Numbered from the stretch's first letter, positions 1 through 9,183 are shown. The stretch is 64,000 nt of DNA from Laspinema sp. D2d (GCF_025370755.1 NZ_JAMXFC010000012.1:96823-160822), one strand, 5' to 3'. Numbers and translations are program-made. The notes: a model not told the origin generated them from the letters alone.

Positions 1-647
1 ATGTAACCCATAATCCTGACTGTATTTACCCTTTGGTATTGCAACTCAAGCATCTCCAAAGTCGCAAGGGTATTTATGGGATTTTAGGCAATCATGATAT
101 CAAGTTGCCTCACTCTAAGTCAACCATTATAACAGCTTTTGAGAAGATTGGAATTCCTATTCTTTGGAATGAAGTGGCCTATCCTTTGGGGAAAGGTTTA
201 GCCCTTTTGGGGATGGCAGAGGTGCAGTCGGGTCAGTTTAATACTCGGGCAGTTTTTCCCGGAATTAATCAGTCAATTCCCCGCATTGTTCTTTCTCATA
301 GTCCAGATACTGCCGCTTATTTACAAACCCTGCGGGTGGATTTACAGCTATCCGGTCATACTCATGGAGGACAAATTATTTTACCCAAAATTGGGCCGCT
401 TCCAGCTTATTTCAAATGCTTTCGTGAAAAAGTTCCTAAAGGGTTGAGACAATGGATTCCTTATTTATCCAAAAACTCTTATAAAGTGGTGGAGCGATGG
501 GAGTGGTCTCAAGGGTTACATCAGGTCGGAAACAATCAACTTTATGTGAGTCGAGGATTGGGGACTTATTTCCCGGGACGGTTATTTTGCCCCCCAGAAG
601 TCACCATTATTACGTTGCATAAAGATGAGGATAAAACCAGGGAATAA
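1..647 (+). CDS. Metallophosphoesterase, YkuE-like (5' end outside window)
   Basis: C-terminal part of a calcineurin-type metallophosphoesterase. The frame is open from base 3 with no convincing start, so the gene begins left of the window; a TTG at 33 is only an internal codon. The metal-binding motifs GNHD (bases 87-98), SHSPD and GHTHGGQ (from 354) appear in family order. This family (YkuE/LpxH-like) hydrolyses phosphoesters or pyrophosphates of lipids or nucleotides using two metal ions. Some members sit at the membrane, but the N-terminus that would show an anchor is not visible. The exact substrate cannot be told. The gene ends about 100 bases before the serpin gene and may be transcribed separately. 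Confidence 0.85.
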   Translation, partial: VTHNPDCIYPLVLQLKHLQSRKGIYGILGNHDIKLPHSKSTIITAFEKIGIPILWNEVAYPLGKGLALLGMAEVQSGQFNTRAVFPGINQSIPRIVLSHSPDTAAYLQTLRVDLQLSGHTHGGQIILPKIGPLPAYFKCFREKVPKGLRQWIPYLSKNSYKVVERWEWSQGLHQVGNNQLYVSRGLGTYFPGRLFCPPEVTIITLHKDEDKTRE

Positions 648-678
648 AGCGGGTTTTACCCCGATGATATTCCCGAAC

Positions 679-684
679 TATAAT
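679..684 (+). promoter_or_regulatory. Possible -10 box upstream of the serpin gene
   Basis: A perfect TATAAT lies about 60 bases before the serpin start codon. No good -35 hexamer sits at the right distance, so this is only suggestive. Confidence 0.25.
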
Positions 685-745
685 AGCTTAGGGTGCTGTC
701 TATAAGGTTCTGATTTAAAAATGATACAGAATGTAGTGGACTGGT

Positions 746-2059
746 ATGAAAAAAGATTGTATGGATGCGGTAAGACCGATCTCGTTATTGGGTGCAGTGG
801 CGATCGCGACCCTGGGTTGGATGGCCCGATTGGAGGGTTCTGAACCTCCTTATCCCTTGATTCCTGCTCTCAATATGAGCCATCCGCCAGCGGCTGGACC
901 CTTGTGGATTAGTTTAAATGGAGTATTAGAAAATCCGGTGACTACTCAACCCATTATTACAGCGAATACTCGCTTTGGCCTCAAGTTATTGTCTCAAATT
1001 TATCAACAAGAAAAAGAGAAAAATATATTTATTTCTCCCTTCAGTTTAACTCTCGCTTTACAAATGCTCAATGGGGGTGCAAAGGGAGCAACTTATGAGG
1101 CGATCGCCTCAGTTTTGGAAACTCCAGGGATAGATCAAGAGCAAATTGACCTTACCCTATCCGCACTCCAATCTTACCTGAAAGAAATCGATTCAGATGT
1201 AGATTTATCCCTTGCCAATTCGGTTTGGATGAGGCCAGGGGACTCTTTTAATGCTAATTTTATTGACAGGACCCAAACCCATTACCAAGCAATAATTCGG
1301 GAAATTGATTTGAGTAACCCTGCCATTGCTGCCCCAGTAATTAATGGATGGGTAGCTGAAGAAACTCGCCAAAAAATAGATCATATTTTAATGCCTACGG
1401 ACTTAAATAGTAGTACAATTGCTATATTATTGAATGCTATTTACTTTAAATCGGCCTGGTTGAGTCCATTTTCTGAATCAGACACTCGGGAGCATCCTTT
1501 TACCTTAGCTGATGGACAGAGCAAACTTCATCCCTTGATGTTTCAAACTCAAGACTTTGCTTATTATGAAAATGCTTTATTCCAAGCTATTGCCTTGCCT
1601 TATGGCAATACAGCGGAAGTAAATTTATATATTTTTCTGCCAAATCCTGAAGTTGGATTAGATTCTTTTTTAGAACAGTTGACTCCCGAAAATTGGAATG
1701 GATGGCTTAAAGAATATTGGGAACATAAACCTATAAAGTTGGGTTTGCCACGCTTTAAAATAGAATATGACGTTGAATTGAAAGATATTTTAACTGCGAT
1801 GAATATGGGAATAGCTTTTAGCCCAGAGGCAGATTTTAGCTCCATTACTTCAGGACCTTTTTTCCTTAGTAAAGTTAAGCATAAAACGTTTTTAGAAGTG
1901 AATGAAGAAGGAACGGAAGCATCGGGAGTAACGGCAGTAGTAGCGACGCGCAGTATGCCAAGGCAAATGATTATTGATCGCCCTTTCTTTTTTGCAATTC
2001 GCGATGATACCACCGGCACTGTACTGTTTATGGGAACTTTAGTTAACCCGACACTTTAA
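746..2059 (+). CDS. Serpin-family serine protease inhibitor, secreted
   Basis: A 437-residue serpin. A basic N-terminus followed by a hydrophobic stretch (about residues 12-27) suggests export. The serpin core is clear: FISPFSLTLALQMLNGGAKG near residue 100, the LLNAIYFKSAWLSPF breach strand, and a C-terminal PFFFAIRDDTTGTVLFMG. The reactive-centre hinge EEGTEASG (387-394) has the small residues needed for loop insertion, so the protein should be an active suicide inhibitor rather than a non-inhibitory serpin. By spacing, the scissile bond falls near TRSMPR (401-406); Arg402 or Arg406 would point to a trypsin-like target, but this is inference. Serpins are sporadic in bacteria. Neighbours give no clue to the target protease. 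Confidence 0.93.
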   Translation: MKKDCMDAVRPISLLGAVAIATLGWMARLEGSEPPYPLIPALNMSHPPAAGPLWISLNGVLENPVTTQPIITANTRFGLKLLSQIYQQEKEKNIFISPFSLTLALQMLNGGAKGATYEAIASVLETPGIDQEQIDLTLSALQSYLKEIDSDVDLSLANSVWMRPGDSFNANFIDRTQTHYQAIIREIDLSNPAIAAPVINGWVAEETRQKIDHILMPTDLNSSTIAILLNAIYFKSAWLSPFSESDTREHPFTLADGQSKLHPLMFQTQDFAYYENALFQAIALPYGNTAEVNLYIFLPNPEVGLDSFLEQLTPENWNGWLKEYWEHKPIKLGLPRFKIEYDVELKDILTAMNMGIAFSPEADFSSITSGPFFLSKVKHKTFLEVNEEGTEASGVTAVVATRSMPRQMIIDRPFFFAIRDDTTGTVLFMGTLVNPTL

Positions 2060-2114
2060 AGGCCATAAATTACAGGCTGCCATTTTAAAAAATTTGTTGA
2101 TAGAATTAAGGATT

Positions 2115-2160
2115 GGGAGCATTTTTCTTTCGGGCTAGAGTAAGGAAAGAAGATGCTCCC
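2115..2160. terminator. Interrupted hairpin between convergent genes
   Basis: GGGAGCAT (2115-2122) pairs perfectly with ATGCTCCC (2153-2160), and the stem is extended by further pairing inside. It lies between the ends of the convergent serpin and lipoprotein genes and could act in both directions, but there is no clean T-tract after the stem. Confidence 0.35.
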
Positions 2161-2210
2161 AGGGACAGACGAAACAACTGAAGCGGTTACTAAAAACTAC
2201 TCAGAAAACC

Positions 2211-2858
2211 TTAACGATTTATGGTTACAGGTTCGATGTATTGGGTATTGGCACGAATGAAACAATTGCTCGTTTGTTCCGGTCCGTTGCTACTTTCTAC
2301 AAACATCCAAGGTTGATTGTTGGAATCAAAGGTTAAGACAAATCCACCGGGAGAAAGTGCGGCTTGAAAGGTAGAATCAGGGGGTAATGTTCCTGTTACG
2401 GGCCAACTGCCAATATTTAAGGCCCCGGCAGAGGGATTCCACACTTGATCAATGGGTTGATCGCCCATGCGACAGTTCAACCCGTTGGGGTCTGGGTCTA
2501 CGACTCGCCAATTGATATGATTAGATTTACCTGTATAATCCCCTTGGGCATTGGTTTGAGGTAACACCGAGGAGGCGACTGGAGGCATTTCATCTGGTGT
2601 GTCGCTGCCGCGATCGTCTTGAATGGGGGGTGAGGTGGGATTGACTACGGGAGATTGGGGGGATTGGGTAGATGGGGGGGATGGGGGAGAGGGGGGAGAT
2701 TGGGGAGATTGGGGGGATGGGGGAGATTGGGGGGATGTGGTACAGCTTACGGTAGTCAGGGTGACGATCGCCAGTAAAAGTGGTAACCCTAAAGGCTTAA
2801 ATCTACTCCGATTGTTGCCCAATTGAGTCAGAGTTTTCCACAAATAATCCAAATGCAT
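2211..2858 (-). CDS. Proline-rich putative lipoprotein
   Basis: A 215-residue protein with a hydrophobic segment (about 22-37) ending in TVSC. This looks like a lipoprotein signal with Cys39 as the lipidated residue, although the -3 position is not ideal. Residues 42-78 are a low-complexity SPQSPP/SPPSPP run, probably an extended spacer. The C-terminal half (from about 108, GDYTGKSNHINWRVVDPDP) has the look of small SH3-like domains found in cyanobacterial exported proteins; it contains two Cys that could pair. Function unknown. The DNA encoding the spacer is extremely G-rich on the plus strand (2623-2745) and is likely to vary in length between strains. Confidence 0.75.
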   Translation of the reverse strand: MHLDYLWKTLTQLGNNRSRFKPLGLPLLLAIVTLTTVSCTTSPQSPPSPQSPQSPPSPPSPPSTQSPQSPVVNPTSPPIQDDRGSDTPDEMPPVASSVLPQTNAQGDYTGKSNHINWRVVDPDPNGLNCRMGDQPIDQVWNPSAGALNIGSWPVTGTLPPDSTFQAALSPGGFVLTFDSNNQPWMFVESSNGPEQTSNCFIRANTQYIEPVTINR

Positions 2859-2976
2859 AACTTTCTGTTTCCCTATGCTAAATCAGTGAATAGTTCAATT
2901 TTCTGTTCGTCAGACTTAATTCGGGATATCCTGATTCCCGACTCTAATTTCTTGGCGGAATAATCCCCTCGAAAAT

Positions 2977-3690
2977 CTAGTCGGGGCCTGATAATGAGGA
3001 GGATTCACCCCCGGACCCAAATCGATACCCTTTTCCATAAACGGTATGAATTAATGGTACCTCCCCACGGGCTTCTATTTTGCGCCGAAGTAGGCGAATT
3101 TGGGCGGCGAGGACGTTGCTACTCGGTTTTTCCCCAGTAGGCCATAAATGTTGATAAATTTCGCTATGGGTGAGTAATTGTCCGCTGTGGCGCATAAAAT
3201 ATTCCAGGAGGGTACTTTCTTTTTCGGAGAGTTCGATGGTGCGCCCGCCTCGATATGCTAACTGGTTTTCGCGGTCGAGTTCCAAGTCATCCGAGTGAAG
3301 GTGAGTCTCAGGGTCAGGGGTTTTCTGGGTAGCCGATCGCCGCAGTTGTGCTCGCACTCGTGCTAATAATTCTAGCAATTCAAACGGTTTCACGAGATAA
3401 TCATCGGCCCCAGCATCCAGTCCTTGAACGCGATCGTCTAAGGTATCTTTCGCCGTCAGAAATAGAACCGGCGTCACATCCCCTTGACGGCGGATTTCTT
3501 GACAAATGGCTAACCCCGATTGGTGGGGTAACATCCAATCTAAAATCAGCAAGTCATATCCCCCTTGGCGCGCTAATTTGGCCCCGGTTGCGCCATCGGA
3601 GGCGACTTCTACTTGATATCCTTCCCGGGTCAGAACCCGAGTTAAAGGTTCCGTGAGTTGGACTTCATCATCCACTAAAAGAATTCGCAT
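2977..3690 (-). CDS. OmpR-family response regulator, RppA-like
   Basis: A 237-residue two-component response regulator. The N-terminal receiver has the acidic pair D7/D8, phospho-acceptor D51 (LLILDWMLP), T79 and K101 (KPF). The C-terminal winged helix (about 135-230) ends in HTVYGKGYRFG, typical of OmpR/PhoB DNA-binding domains. The sequence resembles cyanobacterial RppA regulators, which respond to redox or metal signals, but I cannot confirm orthology. No histidine kinase gene is next to it, so the partner must be elsewhere. Confidence 0.9.
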   Translation of the reverse strand: MRILLVDDEVQLTEPLTRVLTREGYQVEVASDGATGAKLARQGGYDLLILDWMLPHQSGLAICQEIRRQGDVTPVLFLTAKDTLDDRVQGLDAGADDYLVKPFELLELLARVRAQLRRSATQKTPDPETHLHSDDLELDRENQLAYRGGRTIELSEKESTLLEYFMRHSGQLLTHSEIYQHLWPTGEKPSSNVLAAQIRLLRRKIEARGEVPLIHTVYGKGYRFGSGGESSSLSGPD

Positions 3691-3814
3691 TATGTATGAT
3701 TGGTGAGGGTTAAAGGTTAGAAACGAGGGTCAGAATCCCGGTTTGTTGTCCCCGATTCTAAATCTTGTCCCCATTCCCCAGTAAAATCTAAAACCGATAT
3801 TCTCATTTTGTCTT

Positions 3815-4459
3815 ATGCTGACCGTCGCTTTACCGAAAGGATCGTTGTTAACTGATAGCATCCGACTGTTGCAGTCGGTGGGATTGGATTTTAGTGCATT
3901 TCTGGATTCATCGAATCGACAGTTGCAAATTTTAGACCCGACGGGGACCGCCAGGGCGCTGTTGGTGAGGACCCATGATGTGCCGGTTTATGTGGAGTAC
4001 GGTCAAGCACAGTTGGGGGTTGCCGGTTATGATGTGTTGAGGGAAAAACAGCCGCGAGTCGCCCAGGTCCTGGATTTGGGATTTGGCAAATGTCGGTTAT
4101 CGGTGGCGGTGAAGGAGTCGAGTCCCTACCGGCGATCGCTGGATTTACCCGCTCACGGACGAGTTGCTAGTAAGTTTGTTCATTGTGCCCGGGAATACTT
4201 TCAACGGTTGGATTTGCCGGTGGAAATCGTGCCTCTATCGGGTTCTGTAGAACTGGGACCGATTACGGGGATGTCGGAGGCGATCGTTGATTTGGTCTCC
4301 ACGGGACGGACTCTCAAGGAAAATGGCCTAATCGAAATGGAAGTGTTATTTGAGAGTTCGGCAAGATTGATTGCCCATCCGATTAGCTATCGCCTCAATA
4401 CCGATGGCATCTGCGATCGCATTGCCGCCATCCGCGAAATGACCACAACCGCTGTGTAA
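3815..4459 (+). CDS. hisG: ATP phosphoribosyltransferase, short form (HisG-S)
   Basis: First enzyme of histidine biosynthesis: ATP plus PRPP gives phosphoribosyl-ATP and pyrophosphate, in the cytoplasm. At 214 residues it is the short form, which lacks the C-terminal regulatory domain and needs HisZ as partner; hisZ is not in this window. The N-terminal [11 protein letters not shown] and the PRPP-binding stretch [20 protein letters not shown] (about 157-176) are diagnostic. It lies 85 bases upstream of an ABC exporter gene on the same strand, but a functional link is not obvious. Confidence 0.96.
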   Translation: MLTVALPKGSLLTDSIRLLQSVGLDFSAFLDSSNRQLQILDPTGTARALLVRTHDVPVYVEYGQAQLGVAGYDVLREKQPRVAQVLDLGFGKCRLSVAVKESSPYRRSLDLPAHGRVASKFVHCAREYFQRLDLPVEIVPLSGSVELGPITGMSEAIVDLVSTGRTLKENGLIEMEVLFESSARLIAHPISYRLNTDGICDRIAAIREMTTTAV

Positions 4460-4544
4460 TCCCGGGGATTCCCCAAACCGATCGCCTCGGGGGTTGCGCT
4501 ACAGTGGGAGGACATCTGTTTTCCATTGTCCATAAGGTTTATTG

Positions 4545-6422
4545 ATGACTCGCTTATCACCGCCCCCAACTCCCAAAGAAGGTCGATCGCCCCGTCGTGA
4601 AAATGATTGGCGTTTATTTCTGCGCTTGGTTCCTTATGCCCGTCGCAGTGGTCGTCTGTTGGGGATTTCCCTGATTTTATTAGTCCCCTTAGCCTTTGCA
4701 GGGGCGGTCCAACCGATTATTATTGGACAGGCGATTTCCCTAATTCGGGGCGAACCTACCAATCTCCCGTTTTTGTCAACGGTGACCCTGCAACAAGGTT
4801 TAAATCTCCTTTCTGGGTTACTCTTGTTGACGATTACGGTTAGATTTGCCTTACAAGCCATTCAGTCTTATTTCGTTCAGGAAGTCGGGCAGAAAATTAC
4901 CGCCGATATCCGCAATGATTTGTTTGATCATGTCACCTCTTTGGCGGTCCGGTTTTTCGATCGCACTCCTGTCGGACGCTTGATTACCCGCCTGACTAGC
5001 GATGTGGAAGCCCTCGGAGAGGTGTTTTCTACGGGCGCAATTGGGGTCGTCACGGATTTATTTTCCATTGCGATCGTCTTAATCATCATGTTCTATCGGC
5101 AATGGCAATTAGCACTCCTGCTATTACTAATGCTGATTCCGATCGCTTCCTTAATTATTTATTTTCAACAGCAATATCGCCAAGAAAACTATAAAGCGCG
5201 AGAAGAACTCTCCTCCCTCAACTCTAAGCTACAAGAAAATATTGTGGGCGTTGGAGTGGTCCAAATCTTTCGCCGGGAAGCTTTTAATGCGGAAATTTTC
5301 CGGGTGAATAACCAGCATTATATTAAAGCGGTTGACAAAACCATTTTTTATGATTCGGCTGTCTCTGCAACCTTAGAATGGATTGCCTTTGTGGCGATCG
5401 CCGGAGTCTTGTGGTTAGGCGGTCAACTGGTCCTCGGCGACACCCTGACGGTGGGGAGATTAGCAGAATTTATCCTATTTTCCCAGCGCTTATTTGACCC
5501 CCTGCGCCAATTTGCCGAGAAATTCACCGCGATTCAAGCTGGATTTACTGCCATTGAACGGATTAGCGATATTTTCAACGAACCCATCGAAATTCGCGAT
5601 CCGGATGTGAAGGAAAGGACCGTGGATGCCCCGTGGCAAGGTGCAGCCCCAAGAAGCACGTCTCGGGCGATCGCTGACTCTAACAACCCTCATGCTGGGG
5701 AAATTCGCTTCGAGAACGTTTCTTTTGCCTATAAAAATGATGAATATGTTCTCAAAAACCTCGACTTTACCATCAAACCCGGTGAAAAAGTCGCCCTAGT
5801 CGGTCCTACAGGGGCGGGAAAAAGTTCCATTGTCCGGTTGTTGTGTCGGCTATATGAAGCGAGTCAAGGTCAAATTCTCGTCGATGGCGTCAATGTTCGA
5901 GATATGCGTCAAGCCGAATTACGCCAGCATATTGGTGTAATTTTACAGGATGGATTTTTGTTCGCCGGGGATGTGAAAAGTAACATCAGCTTGGGAGAAA
6001 CCTATAGCCTAGCTGAGATTCAATCCGCCGCAGAACGAACCAATGTCGCCAGTTTTATTGAGGATTTACCCCAAGGATACAATACCCAATTACGGGAACG
6101 AGGGACTAATTTATCTGGGGGACAAAAGCAATTGTTAGCCTTTGCTAGGGCAGCAATTCGTAATCCGAAAATTTTAGTCCTCGATGAAGCAACCGCTAGT
6201 TTAGATGTAGGAACGGAGGCATTAATTCAAGATGCCTTAGACCATTTATTACAGAACCGCACAGCGATTATTATCGCCCACCGTCTCTCGACCATTAAAA
6301 ATGTTGATCGCATTCTCGTCCTCAAACAGGGTCAACTGGTGGAACAAGGCAGTCATGAGGAATTGCTGCAACAAGGTGGACTCTATGCCGGGTTATATCA
6401 GTTACAGATGTTAGGAAAGTAA
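4545..6422 (+). CDS. ABC exporter, fused membrane and ATPase domains
   Basis: A 625-residue half-transporter that should work as a homodimer in the cytoplasmic membrane. Residues about 20-345 form a six-helix ABC type I membrane domain. The ATPase domain has Walker A GPTGAGKSS (about 420), signature LSGGQ (about 523), Walker B ILVLDEATASLD (about 542) and H-loop AHRL (about 578). It is related to MsbA/YheH-like multidrug or lipid exporters; the substrate is unknown. I chose the ATG at 4545 over the TTG three bases upstream. A linker at about 353-383 between the two domains is longer and less conserved than usual. A strong hairpin follows the stop codon. Confidence 0.95.
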   Translation: MTRLSPPPTPKEGRSPRRENDWRLFLRLVPYARRSGRLLGISLILLVPLAFAGAVQPIIIGQAISLIRGEPTNLPFLSTVTLQQGLNLLSGLLLLTITVRFALQAIQSYFVQEVGQKITADIRNDLFDHVTSLAVRFFDRTPVGRLITRLTSDVEALGEVFSTGAIGVVTDLFSIAIVLIIMFYRQWQLALLLLLMLIPIASLIIYFQQQYRQENYKAREELSSLNSKLQENIVGVGVVQIFRREAFNAEIFRVNNQHYIKAVDKTIFYDSAVSATLEWIAFVAIAGVLWLGGQLVLGDTLTVGRLAEFILFSQRLFDPLRQFAEKFTAIQAGFTAIERISDIFNEPIEIRDPDVKERTVDAPWQGAAPRSTSRAIADSNNPHAGEIRFENVSFAYKNDEYVLKNLDFTIKPGEKVALVGPTGAGKSSIVRLLCRLYEASQGQILVDGVNVRDMRQAELRQHIGVILQDGFLFAGDVKSNISLGETYSLAEIQSAAERTNVASFIEDLPQGYNTQLRERGTNLSGGQKQLLAFARAAIRNPKILVLDEATASLDVGTEALIQDALDHLLQNRTAIIIAHRLSTIKNVDRILVLKQGQLVEQGSHEELLQQGGLYAGLYQLQMLGK

Positions 6423-6433
6423 GAAGATTTTTC

Positions 6434-6473
6434 CGGTTTGTAGTAATGACTGCGGTTGTTACTACAAACCGGA
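6434..6473 (+). terminator. Perfect 14-bp stem-loop after the ABC gene
   Basis: CCGGTTTGTAGTAA (6434-6447) and its exact complement (6460-6473) enclose a 12-base loop, 12 bases after the ABC stop codon. No T-tract follows. A second small hairpin (6478-6491) comes next. The arms share wording with the GAAG...GTTACTAC intergenic repeats seen at 2170 and 21,331, so this may be a mobile repeat serving as an mRNA end. Confidence 0.55.
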
Positions 6474-6567
6474 ATAACGCCTGAAGGCGTGACTACGAAC
6501 TAAGATAAAGCAAAAAAATTATATATATTGCGGCACAGATTCCCATGATACTAATATACACAAAATA

Positions 6568-6600
6568 CGATCGCCTGTCAAGAGGCGATCGCCTTTTTAT
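6568..6600 (+). terminator. HIP1-built intrinsic terminator
   Basis: CGATCGCCT (6568-6576), a six-base loop, AGGCGATCG (6583-6591), then CC and five T. The stem is made of two HIP1-type palindromes. It lies between the convergent ABC and TPR genes; the T-tract direction fits the plus strand. Confidence 0.6.
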
Positions 6601-6662
6601 TGTGAGTTAGCGCCAGATTAGTATAATCAGGTGCTACTCGGATGGAGGTCTAGGGCAGAGGG

Positions 6663-7571
6663 TCAAGCCTGGATTTCATGTAACAACGCTTGGAAGCGGA
6701 GGTCATGGCGAATCGAGTCCCAAGTTCCATCCAGACGAGTCCGTTCTTGATAGTCCTCTGGGGCTTGGGAAATATAAGCGTGCAAATGTTCGATCGCCCG
6801 TTCAATTTGACCGAGGAGGAGATGACAGGTGGCCTTGGCATAATGGACTTCGGGAAAATCCGCCTCAATATCCAGGGCCTCGGCATAGTTGGCGATCGCC
6901 TTTTCATACCGGCCAAACCGTTGCCAGGTTTCCCCGCGACGATACCAGGCCCAGCGATCGTGCGGACGGAGGTCTAAGGCGCAGTCATAACTATCAAGCG
7001 CTTCTTCATAGCGATTATGTTTGGCTAACACTTCCCCGCGACGATACCAGGCCCAATAGTCATCCCGGCGTTCTTTGAGGGCCTGGTCAAAGCTGGCGAC
7101 TGCCTCCTCAAGCCGTCCAAGTTCCCCCAATGCTTTACCCCGTTGATACCAGGCCCAATAGTCCCGGGACCGCAATTCTAAGGCTTTATCATAATTGGCA
7201 ACGGCCTCTTCATGGCAGTTGGTATGTCTTAAGGCATTCCCCCGGCGATACCAGGCCCAATAATCATTAGGTTTGCTTTCCAGTGCCTGGTCATAGGAGG
7301 CAACAGCCTCTGGATAGCGTTGGATCGCCGCCAGTGCATTGGCGCGTTCATAACAGGCCCAATAATCATGGGGTCGGATTTCCAGGGCGTGGTTATAACT
7401 GGCGATCGCCTCTTCATACCGTTTCGAGTCGTGGAGAACGCTGGCCCGCTTATACCACTCTTGATAATCCTGCGGTTGGTCTGCTGATTGGGGCTTGAGT
7501 GCCGTCGCGGTGGCGCTGTTGCCTAGATCTGTTGAACTGTCTAATCCCATTGAGTCTTGATTTTCGCTCAT
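6663..7571 (-). CDS. TPR-repeat protein with DYWAWYxRG motifs (copy 1)
   Basis: A 302-residue protein made almost entirely of about seven 34-residue tetratricopeptide repeats. Six repeats carry a near-identical DYWAWYxRG or DYWACYERA motif followed by a (R)YEEA(V/I)ASYD(Q/H)AL-type motif. Such solenoids bind partner proteins; no enzymatic domain is present and no signal peptide is seen. The N-terminal 35 residues are low in order. It is paralogous to the next minus-strand gene (7990-9183), so the two probably arose by tandem duplication. The last repeats (EADFPEVHYAKATCHLLLGQIERAIEHL) diverge and cap the solenoid. Confidence 0.85.
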   Translation of the reverse strand: MSENQDSMGLDSSTDLGNSATATALKPQSADQPQDYQEWYKRASVLHDSKRYEEAIASYNHALEIRPHDYWACYERANALAAIQRYPEAVASYDQALESKPNDYWAWYRRGNALRHTNCHEEAVANYDKALELRSRDYWAWYQRGKALGELGRLEEAVASFDQALKERRDDYWAWYRRGEVLAKHNRYEEALDSYDCALDLRPHDRWAWYRRGETWQRFGRYEKAIANYAEALDIEADFPEVHYAKATCHLLLGQIERAIEHLHAYISQAPEDYQERTRLDGTWDSIRHDLRFQALLHEIQA

Positions 7572-7989
7572 ATTAGCGCTCCAAAGCAGAAAATATCTGC
7601 GCTTTGTGGATTGGTTCCCTCGATTCGGGCTATCTGTGTGCCATTTAGCTGCTTGTCTGCCCTTTCGATAAGCGTTTATACTGACCTGGCTAAACTTTTA
7701 ATCCGAGGTTGCTGGGGGTCCATTTATTGTAAATCCCCTCTAAAATCTTAAGGGATTTTTGACCCTTTCTATTGAATTAAATTGATATTTTTCTTTCACG
7801 AATTAAACGCATTTTATTCCCTAATTTGAAGGGAGTTTTGTCAGTAAATCTTGACAATTTCAACCCGATGAATCGTCGGTTTCCTTGATACCGTAAACAG
7901 GGGATGAAACGTGAAAAATTTAAGCCGGTGTCTTTCAACGTTCCACCCCAAGAGTCTAAGCTCTTAGTGCAAGATCAGCCGAAAGAAAG
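7572..7989. other. Intergenic gap between the twin TPR genes
   Basis: This AT-richer stretch of 418 bases holds the upstream region of TPR copy 1. I see no coding signal, no clear terminator and no recognisable RNA element in it. Confidence 0.5.
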
Positions 7990-9183
7990 TTACATTAACC
8001 CGGGAAAGGTGCGATCGCCCCGCAGACCCTCAAATTCCATATCCGTGGCAATTTTCTCAAGATAGGAGTCTCCGCCCCAATGAATCGCCTGTTCCAAGCT
8101 GGCAACGGCCCCGAGTCCATCCCCTTGGCGGATCAAGTAGCGGGCCAGGTCGTACCAAATTGCCCCATCTTCGGGTTCAATCGTCAAGGCTTTTTGGAAG
8201 CTCATCACCGCCTCATCGTAGCGACAAAGCTCCCCGAGAGCAATTCCCAGGTCATGCCATACCCAAGCGCTTAAGCCCTCATACTCTTCACCCCAACGGT
8301 TCCAGTTCGGTTCACACTCCAAGGCGCGGTCAAAGCTTGCCACCGCCTCCTCGTAGTTGCCTAACTGACTATGGGCATTCCCCAATTGATACCAAGGCCA
8401 GAAATTATCCGAGTAGATAGAAATAGCGCGTTCGTAGCACTGGAGGGCTTCTGCGGGCCGGTCTAGGTCATCCAAAGCAATGCCGCGATCGTACCAAACC
8501 AAATCATTCTCAGGGTCAATCTCCAATGCCCGGTCATAGCTGGCGATCGCCGCTTCCGTCTCTCCTAACAGGTCCAACATTTTCCCCTGGTGATACCAGG
8601 CCATTTCTGCGGTAGGTTTCATGTCCAGAGCAAAATCATAACTTGCTAACGCCTTGTCATACTCCTGCATCATCTCCAGGGCAATCCCTCGACGATACCA
8701 GGCCCAATAATCCGTAGGCCGTACTTCCAGGGCGCGATCGTAGCTGGCGACTGCCTCCTCATAGCGACGGGCCTGACCGAGGGTAATCCCCCGTTCATAC
8801 CAGGCCCAATAGTCTCCCGGACGGGTTTCTAGGGCGCGGTCATAGCTGGCGACGGCCTCCTCATACTCCCGCAATTGCCGGAAAGCACTTCCCCGTTCAT
8901 ACCAAGCCCAATAATCACCCGGACGGGCTTTTAAAGCGCGGTCATAGCTGGCGACTGCCTCCTCATACCGCCCCAACTCATCTAAAACATTGCCAATTTG
9001 ATACCAAGCCCAATAATCTTCCGGGCGATATTCTACCGCTTTATCGTAGCAGCTAAGGGCATCTTGATAATGGCCCGCATCCCGCATGGCATTGGCCTGT
9101 TGATACCATTCCCAATAGCTATCGGGCCTACATTCTAAAGTGCGCTCATAGATAGAAATTGCGCGACTCATTGTTTGACTCAT
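7990..9183 (-). CDS. TPR-repeat protein with DYWAWYxRG motifs (copy 2)
   Basis: A 397-residue protein of about eleven tetratricopeptide repeats. Repeats 2-5 are almost identical: DYWAWYERG...YEEAVASYDRALExRPG. The later repeats are more diverged (WPWYQLGNAHSQLGNYEEAVASFDRALE), and the C-terminus (SLEQAIHWGGDSYLEKI) is a capping helix. I chose the ATG at 9183; the open frame extends 18 codons upstream to a TTG at 9237. Presumably a protein-binding scaffold, cytoplasmic; the partner is unknown. It is divergent from aspA with about 120 bases between starts. Confidence 0.85.
   Translation of the reverse strand: MSQTMSRAISIYERTLECRPDSYWEWYQQANAMRDAGHYQDALSCYDKAVEYRPEDYWAWYQIGNVLDELGRYEEAVASYDRALKARPGDYWAWYERGSAFRQLREYEEAVASYDRALETRPGDYWAWYERGITLGQARRYEEAVASYDRALEVRPTDYWAWYRRGIALEMMQEYDKALASYDFALDMKPTAEMAWYHQGKMLDLLGETEAAIASYDRALEIDPENDLVWYDRGIALDDLDRPAEALQCYERAISIYSDNFWPWYQLGNAHSQLGNYEEAVASFDRALECEPNWNRWGEEYEGLSAWVWHDLGIALGELCRYDEAVMSFQKALTIEPEDGAIWYDLARYLIRQGDGLGAVASLEQAIHWGGDSYLEKIATDMEFEGLRGDRTFPGLM

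Noticed and set aside
2623..2826. Plus-strand G-rich open frame
   Set aside because: It is the complement of the SPQSPP spacer of the lipoprotein and encodes only Gly/Asp/Trp runs.
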